Shown here: positions 1 to 5,366 of the stretch, piece after piece
Layout of the letters: each line of letters opens with the position of its first letter
How positions within the stretch are numbered: position 1 is the stretch's first letter
DNA from: Gemmatimonadota bacterium
GTDB taxonomy: Bacteria; Gemmatimonadota; Gemmatimonadetes; Palauibacterales; Palauibacteraceae
NCBI GenBank assembly: GCA_029288095.1
Contig: JARFPW010000116.1
Location: forward strand, 1 to 5,366
Length of the DNA stretch: 5,366 bases
Direction: 5' to 3'
Made by a program: the position numbers and the translations under genes
Notes under the pieces: model-generated
The model's database searches: none
Told to the model about the DNA's origin: nothing
The model's input: only the letters and a program-made list of their open reading frames with translations

Positions 1-1
1 G

Positions 2-943
2 CTGTTCGGTTATAAGACGGCCTTCGAGTCGTTCCTAGGTCTCAAGGACCCGGCCGCCAGTGACCTGCTGGCGCGGCTCGCGGCTGAGTTGCCTGCCCTC
101 GAGGCGGCCCTGCCGATTGCCGACGAGTACAAGTACCTCGATCGCCCGTTTACGTCGCCCATTTCCGTGATCGATTTGATCTACGGCGCCGGCGACGCGC
201 GGCAGGGTGTGCAGACGATCGCCTTCAACCTCCCGAACGATCCGCGAATACGGCAGACCGAGGGGTCGAAGAAGGTGATGCTCCGCAACGTGATCCAGGC
301 GAAGTTCGACCGCATCCTGAAACCGATCGCGGCCTCGGTGCTCGTGCCTGAACAGGCAGAGCGCATCGGGTTCGATGCCTACTTCACGCGGGTACTGATG
401 CACGAGCTTTCGCACGCTCTCGGCCCGGATTACGTAACGGGCCAGCCGGACCTGACGGTCAACCAGGGTCTGCGGGACCGGTACTCGGCCGTCGAGGAGG
501 CAAAGGCCGACGCAACCGGGACGCACAGCCTGGCCGTTCTTACCGCACGGGGTGTGTACGACGAGGCGTTTCAGGAAGAGGTGTACGTTGATCACGTGGC
601 GGACATGTTCCGCTGCGTACGGTTCGGCGCGACCGAAGCACACGGCCTGGGATGTCTGACCCAGTTCAACTATCTGGTCGAGCACGGAGCCATCGAGTAC
701 ATCGACGAGTCAGGTCTGTTTCGGGCAAACTTCGAGCGCATGCCTGCAGTGATGGCAGAGCTCGCTTCGATCTACCTGATGTTCGAGGCGACGGCCGACT
801 ACGACGGCGCCACCGAATTCCTCGAGTCCTACGGAGAGATGTCGCTCGACATGCGCAGGGCGCTGGATCGCCTGGACGGCGTAGTTCCGGTCGATTTGAG
901 GCCAAGCTATGAGGTGGATGATCTACTCGACGAGTGGCAGTAG
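2..943 (+). CDS. M49-like dipeptidyl peptidase III family zinc peptidase, 5' end outside window
   Basis: The frame is open from base 2 to the TAG at 941-943, so the gene begins upstream; 313 codons are visible and no internal start is needed. The zinc motif HELSH is at visible residues 134-138 (bases 401-415), with Glu135 as the expected catalytic base. The second motif EEAKAD is at residues 165-170, where Glu166 should be the third zinc ligand. A third block, FGATEAHGLG at 208-217, corresponds to the EAH region of DPP III enzymes, whose His helps catalysis. This order matches peptidase family M49, which removes dipeptides from peptide N-termini. Classical members have the hexapeptide HEXXGH; this one has the shorter HEXXH found in the Caldithrix DPP III and in plant Nudix/M49 fusions. 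The opening LFGYKTAFESF also fits this branch. Location in the cell cannot be judged without the N-terminus. The family is fairly secure; dipeptidase activity is inferred. Confidence 0.85.
   Translation: MFGYKTAFESFLGLKDPAASDLLARLAAELPALEAALPIADEYKYLDRPFTSPISVIDLIYGAGDARQGVQTIAFNLPNDPRIRQTEGSKKVMLRNVIQAKFDRILKPIAASVLVPEQAERIGFDAYFTRVLMHELSHALGPDYVTGQPDLTVNQGLRDRYSAVEEAKADATGTHSLAVLTARGVYDEAFQEEVYVDHVADMFRCVRFGATEAHGLGCLTQFNYLVEHGAIEYIDESGLFRANFERMPAVMAELASIYLMFEATADYDGATEFLESYGEMSLDMRRALDRLDGVVPVDLRPSYEVDDLLDEWQ
898..901 (+). promoter_or_regulatory. candidate ribosome site choosing ATG 909 for the M28 gene
   Basis: GAGG ends 7 bases before ATG 909, inside the end of the M49-like gene. No comparable site precedes GTG 945; another GAGG (911-914) is only 3 bases from ATG 918. 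This favours the overlapping start, although the signal peptide would look cleaner from 945. Confidence 0.45.
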
Positions 944-2639
944 CGTGACGCACACCCGGCGACGTCGAAACGGAAAGCAGCTTCTCGCCATCCTTGGAGT
1001 GTTGGTTGTGGCGGCGTGCGCCGGGGACACGGAGGATGCGCCGATAGCGGTTCCGGCCACCGGACTCGAAGCCATCAGCGCCGGAGGCCTGGCCGCCGCG
1101 ATAGGCGTGCTGGCCCACGATTCGCTCGAAGGGCGCGCCCCCGGAACAGCGGGCGAGGACAGGACGCTCCGCTTCCTGACCAACGAGTTCCAGCAACTCG
1201 GACTGGTGCCGGGCAACGGGGACAGCTGGACCCAGGACGTACCCCTGGTCTCGATCACACCGGGCACAGACATGGTCATGGAGATCTCCGGTGACGGGCA
1301 GTCGGAGACGCTCGCGTACAAGACCGACTTCGTGGCCACGACAGAGCAGGTGGTGGACGCCATCGCCCTCGACGACTCCGAACTCGTGTTCGTGGGTTAC
1401 GGGATCGTGGCACCGGAGTACGGCTGGAATGACTACGAGGGTCTGGACGCGACGGGCAAGACTGTCGTCATCCTCGTGAACGACCCGGGCTACGTGACGC
1501 AGGGTTCCGATCTGTTCACCGGCCGCGCCATGACGTACTACGGCCGCTGGACCTACAAGTATGAGGAAGCCGCCCGCCAGGGGGCCGCGGGGGCGCTGAT
1601 CGTCCATCGGACCGGCCCTGCGGGTTATCCCTGGGCCGTCGTCGAGAACGGCTGGTCCGGACCCCAGTTCGGGCTGGAGGACGCAGGCGACGCTCCTTTG
1701 TTGGACGTGGGGGGCTGGATCACCGAAGAGCGGGCCCGCGGACTATTCTCGCGGGCCGGGCTCGACTTCGACGAGCTGGACCAGGGCGCCCTGTCTCCCG
1801 ACTTCAGGCCCGTACCCCTGGGGACGCTCACGGTATCGTTACCGATCTCGAACAGCCTCGCGAGGTCCTCGTCCCGCAACTTCCTCGCTGTACTGCCAGG
1901 AGCTGAGCGACCTGACGAGTTCGTCATTTATACGGCACACTACGACCATTTTGGGATCGACCCGTCGATCGAGGGGGATGACAAGATTTACAACGGCGCT
2001 CGCGACAACGCCTCCGGTACCGCGGGCTTGCTCGAGGTCGCGCGTGGTTTCGTGGCCGCACCCGGGCCGCCGGATCGTTCCATCATGTTCCTGGCCGTGA
2101 CTGCCGAGGAGCAGGGCTTGCTCGGTTCGAAGTACTACGCGAACCACCCCGTGGTACCGCTCGACCACACAGCCGCCGTGGTCAACATGGACGGGCTCAT
2201 TACGTGGGGCGCGACACACGACATCACCGTCGTCGGGCACGGGAATTCCGAGCTCGACGACTATGCGGAGTGGGCCGCATCCATGCAGGACCGTGTCGTG
2301 CGACCCGACCCTCATGTCGAAAAGGGGTTCTTCTACCGGTCGGACCACTTTGAGTTCGCAAAGAAAGGCGTACCCGCTTTCTACACCCATCCGGGAAGCG
2401 ACATGGTCGACGGCGGCGCTGAGCGGGGCCAGTCAGAGTTTGATGAGTACGTGGCGGAGCGCTACCACAAGCCTTCTGACGAAGTCGATGGTACGTGGGA
2501 CCTCGCCGGCGCCGTCCAGGAGCTGGAACTGTACTTCATGATGGGCTGGCGCATAGCCAACGAAAACTCGTGGCCCAACTGGCGCGAAGGAAATGAATTC
2601 CGCGGCGCCCGTGACGCGATGATGTCGGCCGACCGTTAG
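909..2639 (+). CDS. PA-domain M28 family metallopeptidase, predicted lipoprotein
   Basis: A 576-residue di-zinc exopeptidase. The N-terminus has an Arg-rich stretch (residues 17-20), a hydrophobic core (25-36) and a lipobox VVAAC with Cys37, so it is probably lipid-anchored; Ala at +2 would favour the outer membrane. A PA domain lies at about 155-265. The M28 catalytic domain follows from about 324 with the full ligand set in order: His344 (HYDH), bridging Asp366 (ARDNAS), general base Glu400 and ligand Glu401 (AEEQG), Asp428 (NMD) and His520 (YHKPSD). PA plus M28 is the layout of many secreted aminopeptidases and of glutamate carboxypeptidase II relatives, so aminopeptidase action is likely but the cleaved end is not proven. 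Start: ATG 909 has GAGG 7 bases upstream and overlaps the previous gene by 35 bases. GTG 945, one base after the previous stop, would give a more typical lipoprotein signal (Cys25) but has a poor ribosome site. Confidence 0.93.
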   Translation: MRWMIYSTSGSSVTHTRRRRNGKQLLAILGVLVVAACAGDTEDAPIAVPATGLEAISAGGLAAAIGVLAHDSLEGRAPGTAGEDRTLRFLTNEFQQLGLVPGNGDSWTQDVPLVSITPGTDMVMEISGDGQSETLAYKTDFVATTEQVVDAIALDDSELVFVGYGIVAPEYGWNDYEGLDATGKTVVILVNDPGYVTQGSDLFTGRAMTYYGRWTYKYEEAARQGAAGALIVHRTGPAGYPWAVVENGWSGPQFGLEDAGDAPLLDVGGWITEERARGLFSRAGLDFDELDQGALSPDFRPVPLGTLTVSLPISNSLARSSSRNFLAVLPGAERPDEFVIYTAHYDHFGIDPSIEGDDKIYNGARDNASGTAGLLEVARGFVAAPGPPDRSIMFLAVTAEEQGLLGSKYYANHPVVPLDHTAAVVNMDGLITWGATHDITVVGHGNSELDDYAEWAASMQDRVVRPDPHVEKGFFYRSDHFEFAKKGVPAFYTHPGSDMVDGGAERGQSEFDEYVAERYHKPSDEVDGTWDLAGAVQELELYFMMGWRIANENSWPNWREGNEFRGARDAMMSADR

Positions 2640-2654
2640 GGTCTCGCCTTATCG

Positions 2655-3521
2655 ATGACCGCGGACATGCTGCCTGATTTTCTATGTATCGGCGCTCAAA
2701 AGGCGGGGACGACCTGGCTCCACCACAATCTCAAGGACCATCCTGAGGTCTGGCTGCCGCCCGTCAAGGAACTGCACTATTTCGATTACCCGCATCGCAC
2801 GCCGCTGATCTGCAAAGTCGCCGGGTCGACGAGGCATCACTCTCGCGCTCGCGCCGAGGTTCGACAGTTCCTGTCCGTGCTCACTCAACCTGCGCTGAGA
2901 AGCTGGCACCGTCGGTTTCTGTTCCATCCGCGTGACGATCGTTGGTACGCTTCGCTGTTTGCGCCGGCACCCGAGCAGATTTCAGGTGAAATGACGCCCG
3001 GTTACGCCACATTGAGCGATAGCAGTGTCGCTCATGTCCATGCTCTGTTCCCGGATCTCAAGATCATCCTGCTGCTCCGCAATCCTATTCATCGGATCTG
3101 GTCGGCAGCAGCGATGCATTTCTCGAAGCGAGGGTACCGTTCGCTCGATGATGTAGATGTGCCACGCCTCTTGAACTACTTCCGAGAGAGCGGTCCACGG
3201 AAGCGCTCCGATTACCTCCGCACACTGGACACCTGGGAAGCGTATTTCGAACCGCGGCAGATGTTCATCGGGTTCTTCGATCAACTGGAACAGGCACCCG
3301 GCTTGCTGCTAAAGGAAATCTGCCGGTTCCTGGCGATCGATGACGCGGCAGTGCACACTCCCGAGTACGTGAATGAGAAACTGAATGCCCGCTCCTATCC
3401 GCAGATGCCGCCAGGAATCCTTGAGTATCTGATTCGATGCTACGGTGATCAGATCCAGCAGCTGCATCAGCGATTCTCGAACGAATACACGGCTGCCTGG
3501 TTACGCTCCATCAAGGCGTAA
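2655..3521 (+). CDS. sulfotransferase domain protein (PAPS-dependent, Sulfotransfer_1-like)
   Basis: A 288-residue soluble protein with no signal peptide, so the reaction would be cytoplasmic: transfer of sulfate from PAPS to an acceptor. The 5'-phosphosulfate loop is GAQKAGTTW at residues 13-21, with Lys16 as the sulfate-contacting lysine. KELHYFD at 38-44 matches the KE.HFF block of heparan-sulfate sulfotransferases, making Glu39 the candidate base. The 3'-phosphate site is RNPIHRIWS at 142-150, with Arg142 and Ser150. The length is usual for single-domain bacterial members. The acceptor cannot be read from sequence; glycans, lipids and small molecules are all known for this family. The gene starts 15 bases after the M28 stop with no clear Shine-Dalgarno, which suggests translational coupling; ATG 2667 (Met5) is a possible alternative. 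GC is about 58% by hand count over 2701-3480, below its neighbours, which hints at a separate origin. Confidence 0.9.
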   Translation: MTADMLPDFLCIGAQKAGTTWLHHNLKDHPEVWLPPVKELHYFDYPHRTPLICKVAGSTRHHSRARAEVRQFLSVLTQPALRSWHRRFLFHPRDDRWYASLFAPAPEQISGEMTPGYATLSDSSVAHVHALFPDLKIILLLRNPIHRIWSAAAMHFSKRGYRSLDDVDVPRLLNYFRESGPRKRSDYLRTLDTWEAYFEPRQMFIGFFDQLEQAPGLLLKEICRFLAIDDAAVHTPEYVNEKLNARSYPQMPPGILEYLIRCYGDQIQQLHQRFSNEYTAAWLRSIKA

Positions 3522-3541
3522 GGCAAACACGGACGATACCC

Positions 3542-3547
3542 GGAGGA
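3542..3547 (+). promoter_or_regulatory. strong Shine-Dalgarno for the M1 aminopeptidase
   Basis: GGAGGA lies 3 bases before the ATG at 3551 and is the best ribosome site inside the four-gene run. It fixes the M1 start and suggests this gene is translated independently of the sulfotransferase upstream. Confidence 0.75.
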
Positions 3548-3550
3548 CGC

Positions 3551-5200
3551 ATGCGCATACCCCTGGTTCTGGCCACAGCGTTTCTGATTCAGCCCCTGCC
3601 TACCGCAGCGCCTCGCGCCGACGACTATCCGCGGCAAAGTGGTATCGATATCGAGAACTATCGGTTCGAGATCGGGCTCACGGACGCCGACGATGCGATC
3701 ACCGGACGAACCGTGGTGACTGTTCGCTTTACGAATGACGTGGTATCCGAGCTCGTGCTCGACTTAACGAGTCGGAACGGAGATGGCACTGGCATGACGG
3801 TCAGTTCGGTCACGGGCGGGGGCGGGCATCTCCGATACGAGCATATCGCAGATCTGCTCACCATCGCCTTGCCTGAGCCAGCGCGGGCAGGCGCGCGCCT
3901 CGATGTCACGGTCGAGTACGGCGGGAGGCCGGCGTCGGGACTACGCATCGGCCCGAATAAGTATGGAGATCGCACGTTTTTCAGCGATAACTGGCCGAAC
4001 CGTGCGAGAAACTGGCTGCCGACGATCGACCACCCCTACGACAAGGCTGCCAACGAGTTCATCGTGACCGCTCCCTCACACTACCAGGTCGTGTCCAACG
4101 GAGTGCGCGTCGAAGAAACAGATCTCGGCGACGGAACCCGCCTGACCCACTGGAGGCAGTCGGTGCCGATTGCTACGTGGTTGTACGTACTCGGAGTCGC
4201 CCGGTTTGCCGTTCAGCATGTCGATGATTTCGAGGGGCGTCCGATACAGACATGGGTCTACTCGCAGGATCGTGACGCCGGCTTCCACGATTTTTCGGTT
4301 CCCACCAAGCAAGCGATGGAGTTCTACGCCGACCGGGTCGGTCCTTTCGCCTACGAGAAGCTGGCGAACATCACGTCTCCGGCCACCGGCGGGGGCATGG
4401 AGGCCGCGACGGCGATCATGTACGGGGAAGATCTCGTGACGGGCGATCGATCGGTCCGGCTGAGAAACGTGGTAATCCACGAAATCGCGCATCAATGGTT
4501 CGGCAACGCCGTCACGGAGTCGGATTGGGACGACGTGTGGCTCAGCGAAGGTTTTGCGACCTACTTCACCCTCCTGTTCATCGAGCACGCCTACGGCCGC
4601 GATGAGTTCGTCACCGGGCTGAAAAGCTCAGCGGAGCGGGTGTTTCGGCAGTACGCGGACGATCCCGGGTACCGGATCGTTCATGACGACCTCGACGACA
4701 TGCGGCGCGTGACGAGCCGAGCGACGTACCAGAAGGGGTCCTGGGTGTTGCACATGCTCCGGAACCGGATGGGTGACGAAGCCTTCTGGGCTGGTATTCG
4801 TGCGTATTACGGCCGCTACATGAACGCCAATGCCTCGACGACCGATTTCAGGCGCGTCATGGAAGAGGCGTCGGGGCTCGACCTCCGTCTGTTCTTCGAG
4901 CAGTGGCTCTACAGCGGTGGCAACCCGCGCCTGGAGGGGTGGTGGGACTACGATCCGACGGCAGGGGCCGTTCGCATCGAGCTCAATCAGACACAACCGG
5001 TCGGGCCGGTGTATGAGCTGCCCCTGGATATTGGGATCCAGTTCGAAGGTGAGGCCCCGCGGATGGCCTTGGAGTCCGTCGTGTTGGACCGGCGATCCCA
5101 CCGGTTCGTCGTGCCCGTTGACGGGGTGCCCGCGCGCGTGATTCTCGATCCCGGGACCAAGGTGCTATTCGAGGAGGATTTCGGGCTGCGCGGCCGCTGA
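3551..5200 (+). CDS. secreted M1 family (gluzincin) aminopeptidase
   Basis: A 549-residue zinc aminopeptidase. Residues 1-23 look like a signal peptide (hydrophobic stretch about 4-15, likely cleavage after TAA or PRA before Asp-Asp), and no lipobox is seen, so it is probably periplasmic or secreted. The N-terminal beta domain (about 25-205) includes the typical W.P..D.P..K and SNG elements. The catalytic domain carries HEIAHQW at 310-316 with the third ligand Glu333 in WLSEGFATY (HEXXH-18-E spacing exact), and Tyr393 in TYQKGSW as the transition-state tyrosine. The exopeptidase motif, normally GAMEN, reads GGMEA at 281-285; Glu284, which binds the free N-terminus, is kept. A beta-sandwich domain III (about 458-545) ends the protein, and the large helical domain IV of PepN or APN is absent, making it a short M1 form. 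It would release single N-terminal residues; preference is unknown. Confidence 0.94.
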   Translation: MRIPLVLATAFLIQPLPTAAPRADDYPRQSGIDIENYRFEIGLTDADDAITGRTVVTVRFTNDVVSELVLDLTSRNGDGTGMTVSSVTGGGGHLRYEHIADLLTIALPEPARAGARLDVTVEYGGRPASGLRIGPNKYGDRTFFSDNWPNRARNWLPTIDHPYDKAANEFIVTAPSHYQVVSNGVRVEETDLGDGTRLTHWRQSVPIATWLYVLGVARFAVQHVDDFEGRPIQTWVYSQDRDAGFHDFSVPTKQAMEFYADRVGPFAYEKLANITSPATGGGMEAATAIMYGEDLVTGDRSVRLRNVVIHEIAHQWFGNAVTESDWDDVWLSEGFATYFTLLFIEHAYGRDEFVTGLKSSAERVFRQYADDPGYRIVHDDLDDMRRVTSRATYQKGSWVLHMLRNRMGDEAFWAGIRAYYGRYMNANASTTDFRRVMEEASGLDLRLFFEQWLYSGGNPRLEGWWDYDPTAGAVRIELNQTQPVGPVYELPLDIGIQFEGEAPRMALESVVLDRRSHRFVVPVDGVPARVILDPGTKVLFEEDFGLRGR

Positions 5201-5239
5201 CGACGGGTGCCATTGCCCGAGTTGGACCCTGACCCGAAG

Positions 5240-5282
5240 ATTCACGCGGGTTGGAAACCGCGCATCGGGCCGCCTCGTGAAT
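5240..5282. repeat. imperfect inverted repeat with 10-base arms
   Basis: The left arm ATTCACGCGG (5240-5249) pairs with CCTCGTGAAT (5273-5282) with a single mismatch, around a 23-base loop. A second, tighter pairing CGCGG/CCGCG (5245-5249 with 5258-5262) competes with it. There is no T-run after it, so a protein-binding site or a non-canonical terminator are both possible. Confidence 0.35.
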
Positions 5283-5283
5283 G

Positions 5284-5302
5284 GCAGTCCGGGCGTGACT
5301 GC
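5284..5302 (+). terminator. weak hairpin, possible terminator of the peptidase run
   Basis: GCAGTC (5284-5289) and GACTGC (5297-5302) form a perfect 6-base-pair stem with a 7-base loop, 84 bases after the M1 stop. The sequence after it (TCTCGC) has no T-tract, so it falls short of a standard intrinsic terminator; it may simply be chance. Confidence 0.25.
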
Positions 5303-5310
5303 TCTCGCAT

Positions 5311-5315
5311 GGAGG
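5311..5315 (+). promoter_or_regulatory. Shine-Dalgarno for a downstream gene starting at GTG 5321
   Basis: GGAGG sits 5 bases before GTG 5321. Its strength and spacing are what single out this GTG, rather than ATG 5309 in the same frame, as the start of the next gene. Confidence 0.4.
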
Positions 5316-5320
5316 CCATC

Positions 5321-5366
5321 GTGTCAGCTCGTCGAATCCCACTGTTTCAATTTCACCGGGCCGTGC
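5321..5366 (+). CDS. possible start of a further gene, 3' end outside window
   Basis: From GTG 5321 the frame reads M-S-A-R-R-I-P-L-F-Q-F-H-R-A-V and stays open to the last base. Only 15 codons are visible, too few to name a product; the two arginines followed by hydrophobic residues would suit the start of a signal peptide or membrane segment, but that is a guess. ATG 5309 in the same frame is the alternative start. The support is the GGAGG site and the same orientation as the genes before it; a chance open frame of this length is also quite possible. Confidence 0.35.
   Translation, partial: MSARRIPLFQFHRAV

Larger units (their letters stand above)
5201..5320. other. intergenic gap after the four-gene run
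   Basis: This 120-base stretch is the only sizeable non-coding gap in the window, against 15 to 29 bases between the other genes. It holds two short inverted repeats (5240-5282 and 5284-5302) and no convincing -35/-10 pair. The reverse-strand frame that covers it continues antisense through the end of the M1 gene and is not credible as a gene. It most likely separates two transcription units. Confidence 0.5.

Noticed and set aside
945..1019. Twin-arginine (Tat) signal in the M28 N-terminus
   Set aside because: There is a run of four Arg, but it is followed by Asn-Gly-Lys-Gln rather than the x-F-L-K pattern; a Sec lipoprotein signal explains the region better.
666..1607. Long reverse-strand open frame of 313 codons
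   Set aside because: It lies antisense to the end of the M49-like gene and the start of the M28 gene, which both have clear catalytic motifs. Its translation is Arg- and His-rich without recognisable domains, as expected for antisense frames in GC-rich DNA.
1839..2390. Reverse-strand open frame over the M28 catalytic domain
   Set aside because: It is fully antisense to the zinc-ligand region of the M28 gene and shows no domain of its own.
2..5200. RiPP maturation or defence cluster built from sulfotransferase plus peptidases
   Set aside because: No precursor peptide, transporter, radical enzyme, nuclease or other effector is visible, and the peptidases are general exopeptidase families.
5204..5219. 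Small hairpin CGGG/CCCG just after the M1 stop
   Set aside because: The stem is only 4 base pairs with an 8-base loop and no T-tract; this is expected by chance at this GC content.
4076..5342. Several reverse-strand open frames over the M1 gene and the 3' gap
   Set aside because: They overlap one another's span and the M1 catalytic region, have no ribosome site I could see, and read as low-complexity Arg/Pro/Ala-rich sequence.

Overview
This window carries four co-directional genes on the + strand, plus what may be the first codons of a fifth at the 3' edge. DNA is GC-rich: hand counts of sampled 60-base lines give about 65% in the M28 gene, 62% in the M1 gene and 57.6% in the sulfotransferase gene. 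The peptidase types (an M49-like DPP III relative, a PA-domain M28 lipoprotein, a short secreted M1 aminopeptidase) and the lipobox suggest a Gram-negative, protein-degrading heterotroph. Gemmatimonadota or Acidobacteriota are possible from the general look of the proteins, but there is no rRNA or marker gene to settle this.

Layout: 2-943 is the C-terminal 313 codons of an M49-like zinc peptidase whose start lies upstream of the window. 909-2639 (alternative start 945) is a lipoprotein M28 peptidase with a PA domain. 2655-3521 is a PAPS-dependent sulfotransferase-like protein. 3551-5200 is an exported M1 aminopeptidase with a strong Shine-Dalgarno. 5201-5320 is non-coding, with two small inverted repeats. 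From 5321 (GTG, preceded by GGAGG) a new reading frame opens and runs off the end.

The gaps between genes are very short (a 35-base overlap or 1-base gap, then 15 and 29 bases), so the four genes are probably one transcription unit. Three metallopeptidases of different families would together trim peptides from the N-terminus (M49 dipeptides, M28 and M1 single residues) or, for some M28 members, from the C-terminus, at or outside the inner membrane. The sulfotransferase between them has no obvious link to peptide breakdown and a lower GC content, and is the odd member. No mobile element, RNA gene, CRISPR array or defence system is visible. I do not see a convincing undescribed system; the points most worth checking are the pentapeptide zinc motif of the M49-like protein, the sulfotransferase's place in a peptidase run, and the altered exopeptidase motif of the M1 enzyme.
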